Below the pieces are notes generated by a model that ran no database searches, was not told the DNA's origin, and saw nothing but the letters and a program-made list of their open reading frames with translations. Position numbers and translations under genes: made by a program. From Thioclava sp. ES.031 (GTDB taxonomy: Bacteria > Pseudomonadota > Alphaproteobacteria > Rhodobacterales > Rhodobacteraceae), in contig NZ_PDJO01000001.1 in assembly GCF_002563775.1 (NCBI RefSeq), positions 1,746,001 through 1,810,000 on the forward strand: a stretch of 64,000 nucleotides of DNA. Direction: 5' to 3'. Below are positions 26,595 to 38,982 of this stretch, in pieces (position 1 is the first letter of the stretch; every line of letters starts with the position of its first letter).

Positions 26595-27371
26595 GTGATC
26601 GACAGCGCCGCATTCGAAATCAGGCTGGCCCGTGATGCCGCCGATCTCGTGGCGTCGCAGCGGCTCCGCTACCGCGTTTTCGTCGAAGAGCTCGGCGGCG
26701 GCGGTGAGACGGTCGATCACGAAAATCGTCTGGAAAGCGACCGGCTCGACCCGGTCTATGATCACCTGCTGCTGGTCGATCCCGCACGCGCGGAAGGCGA
26801 GCATGTGGTGGGGGCCTATCGGCTGCTGCCCTCGGATCGGCTGGAACGCGCGGGGCAGTTTTATTGCGACAGCGAATATGACCTCGCGCCGCTGATCGGC
26901 ACCGGGCGCAAGTTGCTGGAACTTGGCCGCTCCTGCGTCGATCCGGACTATCGCGGCGGGGCGGCGATGTTGCTTTTGTGGAACGCGCTCGCCGATTACG
27001 TGCTCGCCCATGACATCGAGATTCTCTTCGGCGTGGCTTCCTTCCACGGCACCGATGCCGAGACGTTGAAAGCGCCGCTCTCCTGGCTGCATCACCATCA
27101 TCTTGCGCCCGAACACATGCGCCCGCGCGCACGGCCCGAAGCCTATCAGCCGATGGACCTCGTGCCAGAGGACGCGCTGGATCGGCGCGCGGCGCTGGCT
27201 CAGATGCCCAATCTGATCAAGGCCTATCTGCGGCTTGGCGGCTTCGTGGGTGAGGGCGCCTTCATCGACCGTCCCTTCAACACCACCGATGTCCTTTTGC
27301 TGATGGATGCCAAGGCGATGAGCGACAAGCATCGCAGCTTCTACACCCGTCGTTTCGAGGGCCGCGCGTGA
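26595..27371 (+). CDS. olsB: L-ornithine N(alpha)-acyltransferase
   Basis: A 258-residue GNAT-fold acyltransferase of the OlsB/hemolysin-like family. It begins the synthesis of ornithine lipids by adding a 3-hydroxyacyl group from ACP to ornithine. Family residues include LRYRVFVEELGG, LELGRSCVDPDYRGG and the loop HGTDAETLKAPLSWLHH. Ornithine lipids replace phospholipids under phosphate limitation. It overlaps olsA by 4 nt, the usual arrangement. Confidence 0.88.
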   Translation: MIDSAAFEIRLARDAADLVASQRLRYRVFVEELGGGGETVDHENRLESDRLDPVYDHLLLVDPARAEGEHVVGAYRLLPSDRLERAGQFYCDSEYDLAPLIGTGRKLLELGRSCVDPDYRGGAAMLLLWNALADYVLAHDIEILFGVASFHGTDAETLKAPLSWLHHHHLAPEHMRPRARPEAYQPMDLVPEDALDRRAALAQMPNLIKAYLRLGGFVGEGAFIDRPFNTTDVLLLMDAKAMSDKHRSFYTRRFEGRA

Positions 27372-28195
27372 GCTGGATCGAGGACGAGCCCGATCCCAAA
27401 CCACTTGGCGCGCTCGATTGGACGCGGGCGGGGTTGCGCTGTCTGATCTGGGGGCTGATGCTGCTGATCGGGCTCATCGTGCTGCTGCTGGTGCGTCTGG
27501 TGGAGCGCCCGGTTCACGGGCTGGCGCGGCCCTGGACGCCTTGGATCACGCAGGTGGTGTGCCGGATGAGCTTCCCGATCCTCGGGATCTCCTACCGCGT
27601 CACCGGGCGCCCGATGACCAAGATCGGCGCGGTGGTCGCCAATCACGGGTCGTGGCTCGATATCTTCGCGCTCAACGCCTGCCAGCGGGTCTATTTCGTC
27701 TCCAAGGCCGAGGTCGCCAAATGGCCCTTCGTCGGCTGGCTCGCGCGGGCCACCGGCACCGTGTTCATCAAGCGCGATCCGCGCGAGGCCAAGACGCAGC
27801 AGGGGCTGTTCGAGGATCGCATCCGCGCAGGCCATCACCTGCTGTTCTTCCCCGAAGGCACCTCGACCGATGCGCGCCGAGTGCTGCCCTTCAAGCCGAC
27901 GCTGTTTCAGGCCTTCTACAGCCACGGGCTGGAGCGTGTGATGCAGATCCAGCCGGTCACCGTCGTCTACACGCCCCCCGCGGGCGAAGACGTACGGTTC
28001 TATGGCTGGTGGGGCGATATGGGCTTCGGGCCGCATCTGCTGAAGGTGCTGGCCCAGAAGCGGCAGGGCGCGGTCGAGGTGGTGTTCCACACGCCGCTCT
28101 CCGTCTCCGACTATCGCTCGCGCAAGGAGCTTGCTTGGGCGGCGGAAAGCGCCGTGCGCCGCGGCCTGCCTTACGAGATCGCGCGCGCCCGGTAA
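27368..28195 (+). CDS. olsA: Lyso-ornithine lipid O-acyltransferase
   Basis: A 275-residue PlsC-family membrane acyltransferase. The catalytic motif is NHGSWLD (N-H-x4-D), and the acceptor motif is FFPEGTSTD. An N-terminal transmembrane helix lies at ~28-48. It adds the second acyl chain to lyso-ornithine lipid. It starts with GTG that shares GTGA with the olsB stop. Its last 25 nt overlap the convergent ribbon-helix-helix gene. Confidence 0.88.
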   Translation: MSWIEDEPDPKPLGALDWTRAGLRCLIWGLMLLIGLIVLLLVRLVERPVHGLARPWTPWITQVVCRMSFPILGISYRVTGRPMTKIGAVVANHGSWLDIFALNACQRVYFVSKAEVAKWPFVGWLARATGTVFIKRDPREAKTQQGLFEDRIRAGHHLLFFPEGTSTDARRVLPFKPTLFQAFYSHGLERVMQIQPVTVVYTPPAGEDVRFYGWWGDMGFGPHLLKVLAQKRQGAVEVVFHTPLSVSDYRSRKELAWAAESAVRRGLPYEIARAR

Positions 28196-28395
28196 TAGGC
28201 CAGAACGTAGAGGCGTATTGCCGTGGCAAGCCCCGTCTCGGTGCCGCGATCCACATCAATTTCGGCTGCCAACTCATTGAGGCCAAGGTTCTTTTCGGTC
28301 GCGATGTCGCGGAAGGCACGCCAGAATTCATCCTCCAGCGTGACCGAGGTGCGGTGCCCGCCCAGCGTCAGGGAGCGTTTCTTCGGTCGGCTCAT
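28171..28395 (-). CDS. Ribbon-helix-helix domain protein
   Basis: A 74-residue protein; residues ~12-60 read as a ribbon-helix-helix DNA-binding unit (HRTSVTLEDEFWRAFRDIATEKNLGLNEL). It follows the DUF4169 gene with a 4-nt overlap and runs 25 nt into the end of olsA on the other strand. Target unknown. Confidence 0.78.
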   Translation of the reverse strand: MSRPKKRSLTLGGHRTSVTLEDEFWRAFRDIATEKNLGLNELAAEIDVDRGTETGLATAIRLYVLAYYRARAIS

Positions 28396-28574
28396 TCGTC
28401 GTGCTCGCGCTGATGCCCGTCGAGATCGCGCCGCTCTTTCGTGGCGCGGCTTTCCTGCAGCGTTTTCTCGGCCTTGCTACGCCCGAATTTCTCAGCGTTC
28501 ACAGATCCTTGCTCGCGTTTCTTCACGCGGGCCTGCTGTTTGCGAAACTGGTTGAGATTGGTGACCTTGCTCAT
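28392..28574 (-). CDS. DUF4169 protein
   Basis: A 60-residue highly charged protein (many K, R, E). VTNLNQFRKQQARVKKREQG and KFGRSKAEK are the family marks. Probably helical; function unknown. The ATG at 28574 is chosen over a TTG two codons earlier. Coupled to the ribbon-helix-helix gene by ATGA. Confidence 0.78.
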   Translation of the reverse strand: MSKVTNLNQFRKQQARVKKREQGSVNAEKFGRSKAEKTLQESRATKERRDLDGHQREHDE

Positions 28575-28648
28575 AAGCAAAGAGTGCCACAGCCGATCGG
28601 ATCGGGAAAGGGGCTTGGGCGCGCCCTCGTGAGGCGCGCCCGAAAGGT

Positions 28649-29896
28649 TTACTCGACTTCGACCAGCGCGTGGCGCTTCTTGCCCGCGCTCAGCTTCACC
28701 GGGGTCTCCAGATCGGCGGCGGTGAACATGCGGCCCGGATCGGCGCAGGTCTCGTCATCGACCTTGAGCGCACCTTCCGCGATCAGCCGCTTGCCGTCCT
28801 TGCCCGACTTTGCAAGCCCCGAGCGCACGACGAGCTGCGCGAGGCTGATCCCGTCGCCCAGTTCCTCGACCGTCAGCGTAAGCGTCGGCAGATCCTCACC
28901 CACGCCGCCTTTCTCGAAGACCTCGCGCGCGGTCGCCTCGGCGGCATGCGCCGCGTCCCAGCCGTGGCAGAGTGCGGTGACCTCGTTGGCCAGACGCACC
29001 TTCGCCTCGTTGATCTCGGAGCCTTCCAGCGCGCCCAGACGCTCGCATTCCGCCACCGGCAGCTCGGTATAGAGCTTCAGGAAGCGGCCCACATCGGCAT
29101 CGGTTGTGTTGCGCCAGAACTGCCAGAACTCGTAAGGGCTCAGCATGTCCGAGTTCAGCCAGATCGCGCCCGAGGCCGATTTGCCCATCTTCTTGCCGTC
29201 CGAGGTGGTCAAAAGCGGCGAGGTCAGTCCGAAGATCTCGGAATCGAGCACGCGGCGCGTCAGGTCGATCCCGTTGACGATATTGCCCCACTGATCCGAG
29301 CCGCCCATCTGCAGCAGACAGCCATAGCGGCGGTTCAGCTCGAGGAAGTCATAAGCCTGCAGGATCATGTAGTTGAATTCGAGGAAGCTGAGCGACTGCT
29401 CGCGATCGAGCCGCGATTTCACGCTCTCGAAGGACAGCATCCGGTTGACCGAGAAATGCCGCCCGATATCGCGCAGGAAATCGAGGTAGTTCAGCCCGTC
29501 GAGCCATTCCGCATTGTTCAGCATCAGCGCCGGCGTCTCGGCCTCGTAATCGAGGTATTTCGCAAACACCTGCTTGATGCCCGCGATATTGTCGTCGATC
29601 TGATCGGGCGTCAGCAGCGGGCGTTCATCGGCGCGGAAGGAGGGGTCGCCCACCTTCGTCGTGCCGCCGCCCATCAGGGTGATCGGCTGGTGGCCGGTCT
29701 TTTGCAGCCAGCGCAGCATCATGATCTGGATCAGCGAGCCGACATGCAGCGACTTCGCCGTCGCGTCGAAGCCGATATAGCCCGGCACGGTGCCCTTCGC
29801 CAAAGCCTCGTCCAGCCCCTGATAATCCGTGCAGTCGGCCAGAAAGCCCCGCTCGATCATCACGCGCATGAAGTCTGATTTCGGATGGTAGGTCAT
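28649..29896 (-). CDS. tyrS: Tyrosyl-tRNA synthetase
   Basis: A 415-residue class-I synthetase. The HIGH-like motif is HVGS near residue 51, the tyrosine pocket includes [26 protein letters not shown], the KMSKS motif is KKMGKS, and a C-terminal S4 RNA-binding domain ends the protein. It charges tRNA-Tyr. Divergent from anmK by 59 nt. Confidence 0.97.
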   Translation of the reverse strand: MTYHPKSDFMRVMIERGFLADCTDYQGLDEALAKGTVPGYIGFDATAKSLHVGSLIQIMMLRWLQKTGHQPITLMGGGTTKVGDPSFRADERPLLTPDQIDDNIAGIKQVFAKYLDYEAETPALMLNNAEWLDGLNYLDFLRDIGRHFSVNRMLSFESVKSRLDREQSLSFLEFNYMILQAYDFLELNRRYGCLLQMGGSDQWGNIVNGIDLTRRVLDSEIFGLTSPLLTTSDGKKMGKSASGAIWLNSDMLSPYEFWQFWRNTTDADVGRFLKLYTELPVAECERLGALEGSEINEAKVRLANEVTALCHGWDAAHAAEATAREVFEKGGVGEDLPTLTLTVEELGDGISLAQLVVRSGLAKSGKDGKRLIAEGALKVDDETCADPGRMFTAADLETPVKLSAGKKRHALVEVE

Positions 29897-29955
29897 CGTG
29901 CTTGTTCCTTTCGTCTGAGCGTGCGTATATCGGGGCAGGCGACGAGAGGGAAGCC

Positions 29956-31065
29956 ATGTTGAAATCCGGGCCGGTCTGGGCAGTTGGCGCCATGTCGGGC
30001 ACGTCCTTGGACGGGGTGGACGCGGCGCTCGTATTGACCGACGGAACGCGAATTCTCGATTTCGGCCGCAGCGACTACCGCCCCTATACCGAGGCGGAGC
30101 GTGCGACGCTTCACGCAGCTCTCGGGCATTGGCCCGGAGAGCCGGGCGTGGAAGAGGCCTGCGAGGTGGTCGAGACCGCCCATGCGGAACTGCTCAGCGG
30201 ATTGGGAGAGGCGCAGGTCGTGGGGTTTCACGGCCAGACGCTCGCCCATGATCCTTACGGGATGCAGGGCCCGCGCCGCACCCATCAGGCCGGCGATGGT
30301 TCGGTTCTGGCCGAGGTGCTGTCGCGCCCGGTGGTCTGGGATTTCCGCTCCACCGATGTCGAGATGGGCGGGCAGGGCGCGCCGCTCGCGCCGTTCTTCC
30401 ATTTCGCCTGCGCGAAATATGCCAAGCTCGATGCGCCAGCGGTGTTTTTGAACCTCGGCGGCGTCGGCAATGTCACCTGGGTCGATCCGCGCCAGCCTTC
30501 GGCAGAAGTGCCCGGCGCCGTTCTGGCCTTCGATACCGGCCCCGCCAACGCGCCGATCAACGACTTGATGCGGCTCCGGCGCAAGGCCGAGTTCGATGCG
30601 GGCGGGGAACTGGCGCTGGCAGGTGAGGTCGACGAGGCCGCGGTCGAGGCCTTCCTGACGCATCCCTATTTCCTGAAAATGCCGCCGAAATCGCTCGACC
30701 GGAACGATTTCCACGACATCCTGACCCGCGTGGCGGAGCTGGACGATGCCGATGCGGCGGCGACGCTCACAGCCTGTGCCGCAGCCTCGGTCGCGCGCGC
30801 GGGCGAGCATTACCCGACGCCGCCGAAAGCGATCTATGTCTGCGGCGGCGGGCGGCTCAACACCGCGCTGATGGTGGCCTTGCAGCGGCGGATGAACGTG
30901 CCGGTGCAGCCGGTCGAGGATATCGGGCTCGATGGCGACATGCTCGAGGCGCAGGCCTTCGCCTATCTCGCGGTGCGGGTCGCGCGCGGCATGGCGACCT
31001 CGGGGCCGTCCACGACCGGGGTTCCGGCGCTGATCGGCGGCGGCAAGGTCTCGCGCCCCGGCTAA
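29956..31065 (+). CDS. anmK: Anhydro-N-acetylmuramic acid kinase
   Basis: A 369-residue ASKHA-fold kinase with the opening [16 protein letters not shown], the central [11 protein letters not shown] and [15 protein letters not shown] [11 protein letters not shown], and the late CGGGRLN. It recycles cell-wall anhydroMurNAc to MurNAc-6-phosphate. The ATG at 29956 follows GAGAGGG. The tyrS/anmK divergent pair is common in alphaproteobacteria. Confidence 0.95.
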   Translation: MLKSGPVWAVGAMSGTSLDGVDAALVLTDGTRILDFGRSDYRPYTEAERATLHAALGHWPGEPGVEEACEVVETAHAELLSGLGEAQVVGFHGQTLAHDPYGMQGPRRTHQAGDGSVLAEVLSRPVVWDFRSTDVEMGGQGAPLAPFFHFACAKYAKLDAPAVFLNLGGVGNVTWVDPRQPSAEVPGAVLAFDTGPANAPINDLMRLRRKAEFDAGGELALAGEVDEAAVEAFLTHPYFLKMPPKSLDRNDFHDILTRVAELDDADAAATLTACAAASVARAGEHYPTPPKAIYVCGGGRLNTALMVALQRRMNVPVQPVEDIGLDGDMLEAQAFAYLAVRVARGMATSGPSTTGVPALIGGGKVSRPG

Positions 31066-31143
31066 ATTCACATCACTTGACGCCGATCATGCCGCGCCGC
31101 GGCGCAAGGCGCTAGGATCGGCCTCATTGAAGAGGGGAATCCG

Positions 31144-31590
31144 ATGTCTGAAACTCCAACCGATCCCTGTCCCACGCCGCAGGCGCGCAAGCAGGCCCCG
31201 TTCTCGAACCGGGCCGCGGCGGTCTTCCTCGCGGGGCTCAGTTTCGTCGTCATGGTCGTCTCCGGCCTCGTCGTCAGCATCGCGCCCTCGGGCCGGGTGG
31301 CGCGGGATATCGACTGGTCGCTCCTCGCGCTGAACCGCGCCGATTGGGAGCTGTTGCACCTCGCAATGGGGGTGCTCTTCATCTTCGCCGGGGTCTGGCA
31401 CATCAAGCTGCACTGGCCGGTGATCCGCAACCTGCTCTGGTCGGCGGCGGCGCAGACGCTGTGTCACCGGCGCGAATTGGCGCTGGCGGTCGGGCTGGTG
31501 GGCGCGGTGATCGTGCTGACGCTGCTCTGGTGGCCGCCGATCAGCTGGCTCGATCAGCTGGCCCGCTGGGCGAGCATCGGGCTCTGGTGA
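31144..31590 (+). CDS. DUF4405 membrane protein
   Basis: A 148-residue protein with three hydrophobic segments. His residues at the membrane edges (LLHLAMG and GVWHIKLHW) match DUF4405, which resembles haem-binding cytochrome b-type membrane domains. A haem role is inference. Convergent with the cupin gene at a 0-nt gap. Confidence 0.75.
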   Translation: MSETPTDPCPTPQARKQAPFSNRAAAVFLAGLSFVVMVVSGLVVSIAPSGRVARDIDWSLLALNRADWELLHLAMGVLFIFAGVWHIKLHWPVIRNLLWSAAAQTLCHRRELALAVGLVGAVIVLTLLWWPPISWLDQLARWASIGLW

Positions 31591-32019
31591 TCAGCGGGGG
31601 ATGTCGAAGCCTCTCGGGGCCAGCTCGAACCCCTCGAAGCGAAAGCCCGGCGAGACGGTGCAGCTGACGAGGCTCCACGCCCCGGTGGAGCGCGCCGATT
31701 GCCACTGGCCCGCGGGCACGATCCCCTGCGGTTGATCGCCGCCAAGCACGTCGGGCCCCAACAGTAGTTCCAGCACCGGCCCCGCCTCCTGCGGCGCGAT
31801 ATCGAGCTGCACCGGTGCGCCTGCGTGGAAATGCCAGATCTCGGTCGCGTCCACCCGGTGCCAATGGCTGCGCTCGCCGGCTTTGAGCAGAAAATAGATG
31901 CAGGTGCCCGAAGGACGCGCGCCGTCGGCGGCCTCGGCCTCCCAGGTCTGGCGGTAATGCCCGCCCTCGGGATGGGGCGCGAGGCCGAGGGCTTCGATGA
32001 TCGCGTCGGCCTCACTCAT
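31591..32019 (-). CDS. DUF985 cupin protein
   Basis: A 142-residue cupin. PHPEGGHYRQTW, the metal-site SHWHRVDATEIWHFHAG and LGGDQPQGIVPAGQWQSA are characteristic of the YML079w/DUF985 group. Function unknown. It overlaps the HAD gene by 4 nt, so the two are co-translated. Confidence 0.85.
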   Translation of the reverse strand: MSEADAIIEALGLAPHPEGGHYRQTWEAEAADGARPSGTCIYFLLKAGERSHWHRVDATEIWHFHAGAPVQLDIAPQEAGPVLELLLGPDVLGGDQPQGIVPAGQWQSARSTGAWSLVSCTVSPGFRFEGFELAPRGFDIPR

Positions 32020-32690
32020 GCGAAAAGCTCCTTCGCCAGCGTCTCGAAATCGGGCGCGATGGCCTCCCATTCCTCGCTCGGCACAAGGTCCTTGTCCTGA
32101 GCGGGCCCGTATTCGGTGGGGCGCGGCACGAAAGCGGTCTGTAGCCCCAGCGCCCGGGCGGCTGCGAGATCGTCATTATGCGCGGCCACCATCATCACCT
32201 CTTCGGGCGGCAGGCGCAGCGCGGCGCAGGAGGCCAGATAGACCTCTGGCTTGGGCTTGTAGTCGCGCGCGATATCCGCGCCGAGGATGCAATCCCACGG
32301 CAGCCCCGCATGGCGCGCAAGCCGCGTCATCAACGCGATGGACCCGTTGGAGCAGGGCGCGATGATCGCATGGCGCCTCAGCGCGTGAAGGCCGCTGACC
32401 ACATCGGGCCACGGGTTCAGCCGCTCCCAGACATGCGACAGGCTGTCGGGCGCCGAGACCGCGAAGCGCTTGGCCACCCGGTGCAGGTTCTCGCGATGCA
32501 GATCGTCGAGCGCCACATAGCCGCGCCCGCCGTCGCGAATGCGCCGCATCGCAGGATCGTATTCGGCGCGCCACGCATCGGCGAAGGCAAGGGAATCGAT
32601 CCCGGGAAAGGCGATTTCCACCTCATGCGCGACCGAGTTGCGCCAATCGACACAGGTGCCGAACACATCGAAAATCAGAGCCTTGATCAT
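32016..32690 (-). CDS. HAD hydrolase, haloacid dehalogenase type II-like
   Basis: A 224-residue HAD protein. The nucleophile is Asp8 in FDVFGT, followed by PCSNGS (motif II), YKPKPEVY (motif III Lys) and AAHNDDLAAA (motif IV). The order matches type II (S)-2-haloacid dehalogenases, though many members act on phosphates. Substrate unproven. First gene of a two-gene unit with the DUF985 cupin. Confidence 0.82.
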   Translation of the reverse strand: MIKALIFDVFGTCVDWRNSVAHEVEIAFPGIDSLAFADAWRAEYDPAMRRIRDGGRGYVALDDLHRENLHRVAKRFAVSAPDSLSHVWERLNPWPDVVSGLHALRRHAIIAPCSNGSIALMTRLARHAGLPWDCILGADIARDYKPKPEVYLASCAALRLPPEEVMMVAAHNDDLAAARALGLQTAFVPRPTEYGPAQDKDLVPSEEWEAIAPDFETLAKELFA

Positions 32691-32825
32691 GGCCCGACAC
32701 TGACCCGGATCGCCGCGCGGCGCAATCGTTCCGCGTGTTCGCGCCAGATGCTGTGATCGAGGGCTGTGCGCGACCGCCGGGTGGGCGCTGCCCGGGCCGC
32801 TTCGCGGCTGATCCGGGCAAGGTGC

Positions 32826-32865
32826 AAAAGAAAGCCCCGCCGAGGGCGGCTGCCTCCGGCGGGGT
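32826..32865 (-). terminator. eno terminator
   Basis: On the minus strand CCCCGCCGGAGG... pairs with ...CCTCGGCGGGG and is followed by CTTTCTTTTG, 23 nt past the enolase stop. Confidence 0.8.
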
Positions 32866-32888
32866 AATTCTTCACTTCGAAAGAGCGC

Positions 32889-35164
<2,276 letters not shown>

Positions 35165-35228
35165 GGGGTGCTCCTGACCGGGTGGTCAGAGCCCACCTAG
35201 CGCGGGTGTGATCGGCCTTCAAGGCGCG

Positions 35229-35948
35229 TCACGAACTGGGATGCGCCCGGGTGACGATGCCGCCGATATCGGCCCAGATCGGCAGGTGATCCGAGGCCAC
35301 CCGCGCCAGCGGCGTATCCAGCACGCCCTTGCGCACCACCCGCAGCCCCGGCGAAGTCACGATCCGGTCGAGCTGGCCGATCGGCGCGCGCGAGGGGTAG
35401 GTCGCGCCCGGTGCGTGGATGTGAAACCCGGTCAGCGCCTCGAACCCGTGCCGCGCGCGCCATTCGTTGAAATCGCCGATGGCGAGGGCGGGGTGCGGTT
35501 TCACCCCGGCCATGATCTCCGCGATCCGCGCCCATTGCGCGCGCCGATCCGTGCGCCGCAGCCCCAGATGCGCGGCGATCAGCAGGAAGGGCGCGCCGCT
35601 GTCGGGGGCGATATTCACTGCGATTGCCCCGCGTGGCTCGAGGCCGGGCAGGGTGACCGGCTCGACCCCCAGCACCCGCGAGCCGCGCCGCACCAGCACG
35701 ACCTGCCCATGCCAGCCCAACGAGGCGGCGGTGGTCCGCGGCATGTCGTGGCGGATGAAGTCGGTCTCTTCCTCGATCAATTTCTGCGGCAGCGCCGCCG
35801 GCCGCTCGCCCATGCGCTTGTCGACCTCCTGCAAGGCGATCACATCGGCATGCAGCGCATTGATGACATTCACGACCCGCGCCGGATCGTGCTTGCGGTC
35901 GGTCCCCACGCATTTGTGCAGATTGTAGGAAGCGATCCGAAGTGTCAT
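35229..35948 (-). CDS. Endonuclease/exonuclease/phosphatase-family protein
   Basis: A 239-residue EEP-fold protein. Family residues are the N-terminal SYNLHKCVG, VIALQEVD (metal Glu), AAHLGLR, IGDFNEW and the C-terminal SDHLPIWADI. Members cut DNA, RNA or phosphoesters; the exact activity is not readable. It follows selO on the same strand with a 27-nt gap. Confidence 0.87.
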   Translation of the reverse strand: MTLRIASYNLHKCVGTDRKHDPARVVNVINALHADVIALQEVDKRMGERPAALPQKLIEEETDFIRHDMPRTTAASLGWHGQVVLVRRGSRVLGVEPVTLPGLEPRGAIAVNIAPDSGAPFLLIAAHLGLRRTDRRAQWARIAEIMAGVKPHPALAIGDFNEWRARHGFEALTGFHIHAPGATYPSRAPIGQLDRIVTSPGLRVVRKGVLDTPLARVASDHLPIWADIGGIVTRAHPSS

Positions 35949-35975
35949 TTTTCTGAGTGCCTTACAGGATGGTCT

Positions 35976-37406
35976 TCATGTGCCGCAGAAGGTGCGGAAA
36001 ACCCGCTCATCGGTTTTCGGCGCGGCTTCATAAGCGGCGTAACGCGGATCTTCCGCATAGGGATCCGCGAGCGCGGCCATGAGGCTATGGAGCGGGCCGT
36101 CATCGCCCTCGACCGCCGCCGCGATCATCTCCTCGATCCGGTGATTGCGCGGGATTCGCAGCGGGTTCGCGGTGGCCATGACGGAGTGCGGATCGTCTTC
36201 GCTGGCAATCCGCTTCTCCCAGCCCTCGCGCCAGAGATCGAAGGCCATCGGCTCGGTGAATTCCTGTCCCGCTGTCTTAGGATCGCGACGCAACGCACTG
36301 AAGACGCGCGTGAAATCGGCTTTCTCCGTCGACATGCGGTTCAGCAGATCCTCGATCAGGGTCAGATCGTCCTCGGTCGCCTCTGCAATGCCGATCTTGC
36401 GACCCATCAGCCGCAGCCATTCGCGCTGATAGACGCCGATGAAGCTGTCGACCGCAGCGCTCGCCTGCTCGATGGCGGCATCGTCGTCACCGATCAGCGG
36501 CATCAGGCAGGTCGCGAATTGCGCGAGGTTCCAGACCGCCACCTGCGGCTGGCGCGCATAGGCATAGCGCCCTTGCTGGTCGATGGAGGAGAACACGCGC
36601 CCCGGATGGTAATGGTCCATGAAAGCGCAGGGGCCATAATCGATCGTCTCCCCGGAAAGCGCCATATTGTCGGTGTTCATCACTCCATGGATGAAGCCGA
36701 TTGCCATCCATTTCGCGACCAGCTCGCCTTGCTTCGCCGCGACCGCGCGCAGCACCTCAAGCGGCGTCTCGCAATCAGGATAGTGACGCTCTATCAATGT
36801 GTTGAGAAGCGTTCGTAATCCATCGCGGTCGTTGCGCGCCGCGAAATACTGGAAGGTGCCGACGCGGATATGGCTGCGCGCGACACGGGTCAGGATCGCA
36901 CCGGGGCGGCCCGAGGCATCGCGCACCACGGTCTCGCCCGTGCGTACGGCAGCCAGCGCGCGCGTCGTCGGCACGCCCAGCTTCGCCATCGCTTCGCTGA
37001 GCACATATTCGCGCAGCACCGGACCGATCCACGCCCGCCCGTCAGAGCGGCCGCGCGAAAACGGCGTGCGGCCCGCGCCTTTCAATTGCAGATCGAACCG
37101 CGCGCCGTCCGGTGCCACGATCTCGCCCAGCAACACCGCGCGCCCGTCGCCCAGACGCGGCACGAAGCCGCCGAACTGGTGGCCCGCATAGGCCTGCGCG
37201 ATCGGCTCGGCGCCTTCGGGCATCGTATTGCCCGCCAGCATCGCGAGCCCTTCTGGGCTCTCCAGCCAATCGGCATCGAGCCCCAAACGCTCGGCAAGGT
37301 CACGGTTCAGGACCACCAACTCCGGCGCTTTCACCGGTTGGGGCGGCTGACGCTCGAAGAAGCTGTCGGGCAGGCGGGCATAGCTGTTGTCGAAGGGAAT
37401 GGTCAT
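35976..37406 (-). CDS. selO: Protein adenylyltransferase SelO (YdiU)
   Basis: A 476-residue pseudokinase-fold protein that transfers AMP to Ser, Thr or Tyr of target proteins. Blocks: AYAGHQFGGFVPRLGDGRA, QLKGAGRTPFSRGRSDGRA, FIHGVMNTDNMALSGETIDYGPCAFMD. The Cys three residues from the C-terminus (TFCGT) corresponds to the selenocysteine region of animal SelO. SelO helps in oxidative stress. Length normal. Confidence 0.95.
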   Translation of the reverse strand: MTIPFDNSYARLPDSFFERQPPQPVKAPELVVLNRDLAERLGLDADWLESPEGLAMLAGNTMPEGAEPIAQAYAGHQFGGFVPRLGDGRAVLLGEIVAPDGARFDLQLKGAGRTPFSRGRSDGRAWIGPVLREYVLSEAMAKLGVPTTRALAAVRTGETVVRDASGRPGAILTRVARSHIRVGTFQYFAARNDRDGLRTLLNTLIERHYPDCETPLEVLRAVAAKQGELVAKWMAIGFIHGVMNTDNMALSGETIDYGPCAFMDHYHPGRVFSSIDQQGRYAYARQPQVAVWNLAQFATCLMPLIGDDDAAIEQASAAVDSFIGVYQREWLRLMGRKIGIAEATEDDLTLIEDLLNRMSTEKADFTRVFSALRRDPKTAGQEFTEPMAFDLWREGWEKRIASEDDPHSVMATANPLRIPRNHRIEEMIAAAVEGDDGPLHSLMAALADPYAEDPRYAAYEAAPKTDERVFRTFCGT

Positions 37407-37475
37407 GGGGTCTCCTTGCCTCCCTATCTAAGCCATGTGCCGGTCAATCCAATCCCCGCGCGCGACCCGCAGCCC

Positions 37476-38576
37476 TCAATGGTCCATATCGGGCAGGCCT
37501 TCGCGCGACAGCAGCACCGCCAAGGGTCGCAGGCGCGGGCTTTGCGCGCAGATGATCATCAGCGCCACCATGATCGGCACGGCGAGGAACATCCCCGGCA
37601 GCCCCCAGACTGCGCCCCAGAAGGCGAGCGAGATGATGATCCCGAAGCTCGACAGCCGCAGCGCATGGCCCATCAGCATCGGGTCGATCACATTGCCGAT
37701 CACGAATTGCAGGATGCCGACCGCGACCAGCACCGTGCCCGCGGTGTAGGGGTTCTGCGTCAGCACATAGACCGCGAGCGTCGCGATGACGGTTGCGATG
37801 ATCGAGCCGATCGAAGGGATGAAGTTCAGCGCGAAGGTGATGATCGCGACCGGCAGCGCCAGATCGAACCCGCCCACGGTGAAGACTCCATAGACCGCGA
37901 CGGCGGTGACCGCGCTGACGATGGCTTTCACCAGAAGGTAGTGGTTCACCCGGCGCATGATCGTGCCGACCATCCGCGCGATCCGCTCGGCGCTCTCGGA
38001 ATCACCCATCAGCGAGTTGAGCTTGGCGTCGAACCAGATCCGCTCGGCAAAGAGGAAGCCCACGAAGAGAATGATCAGGATCGTGGCCGACAGCAGGTTC
38101 GAGGCCTGACCCGCCAAGGTGGTCAGATAGCCCGCCACCTGAATGCTCTGCATCGATTCCAGCACCGATTGCTCGACCTCGGGGCCCATCCAGCCGAAGA
38201 GCTGCGCGATCGCCTGCTGCGCGGGGCCCGCATAGTTGAGCACCATCGTGACGACCGTGTTGACCTGAGAGATCAGCACCGCGCTCAGCGTCAGAAGGCT
38301 ACCCGCGATCAGCGCCAGCGCCACCAGCGAGGCCAGACGCGGCGGAATCGAGACCGGCCCGATGCGCAGCCGCCCGACCGCGTTGATCGCCTCGGAGGTC
38401 AGCGAGAACAGGATGATCGCGATGGCCAGCGAGATCAGGATGAATTTCGCCTGCACCATCAGGAACAGCGCCAGCGCAAAGGCGATGATGCCCAGAAGCA
38501 CATTGGTGAGCGCACGCGGCTCGAACGCGCGCCCATCGATCAGGGCAGGGCGGCCCTCATCGGGAGTGTCCTTCAT
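37476..38576 (-). CDS. AI-2E family transporter
   Basis: A 366-residue membrane protein with about seven to eight helices and the family's helical hairpin region. Late residues include FIPSIGSIIATV, LVAVGILQFVIGNVIDPMLMGHALRLS. Family members range from AI-2 exporters to Na+/H+ exchangers, so the substrate is open. Several Met codons are clustered at the start (38585, 38582, 38576); the one at 38576 has AGGAAG at the best distance. Confidence 0.85.
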   Translation of the reverse strand: MKDTPDEGRPALIDGRAFEPRALTNVLLGIIAFALALFLMVQAKFILISLAIAIILFSLTSEAINAVGRLRIGPVSIPPRLASLVALALIAGSLLTLSAVLISQVNTVVTMVLNYAGPAQQAIAQLFGWMGPEVEQSVLESMQSIQVAGYLTTLAGQASNLLSATILIILFVGFLFAERIWFDAKLNSLMGDSESAERIARMVGTIMRRVNHYLLVKAIVSAVTAVAVYGVFTVGGFDLALPVAIITFALNFIPSIGSIIATVIATLAVYVLTQNPYTAGTVLVAVGILQFVIGNVIDPMLMGHALRLSSFGIIISLAFWGAVWGLPGMFLAVPIMVALMIICAQSPRLRPLAVLLSREGLPDMDH

Positions 38577-38755
38577 CTTCATCATCTTCCTGTGCCTGAC
38601 CCTGACGGGGTCGTAACCGGTTTTTCTTATGCTAGGAGCCGCCGCGCAGGCGCGCAAGCGCCGAACCCGCGTGATTTCAGGGCTTTTTCATGACCTGCGC
38701 ATTATTCCGGATCGGGTCTTGCATCCCGCCCGGATTTGCGGATAAACCCGCCGGC

Positions 38756-38845
38756 GGAGCGGTGGCCGAGTGGTCGAAGGCGCACGCCTGGAAAGTGTGT
38801 AGGCGGGGAACCGTCTCGAGGGTTCGAATCCCTTCCGCTCCGCCA
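38756..38845 (+). tRNA. tRNA-Ser (anticodon GGA)
   Basis: A 90-nt class II tRNA with a long variable arm and encoded CCA. The acceptor GGAGCGG pairs with CCGCTCC, and the anticodon loop is CTGGAAA. Confidence 0.96.
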
Positions 38846-38982
38846 CAATCCCCCAGCATTCGCCAATGATACCCGCTTTGCGCAGGCCGCGCGCGATCTC
38901 TTTTCGGTCATGTCCGCACGGTCGGGCAGTCAAGCGGTCCGGCAGTCACGCGGGCAGACGTGCCGCCCGCGCGCCGGTCACG

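Noticed and set aside
31733..31746. FNR-like sequence TTGATCGCCGCCAA
   Set aside because: Inside the cupin coding region, with an imperfect right half and no start codon at the usual distance.
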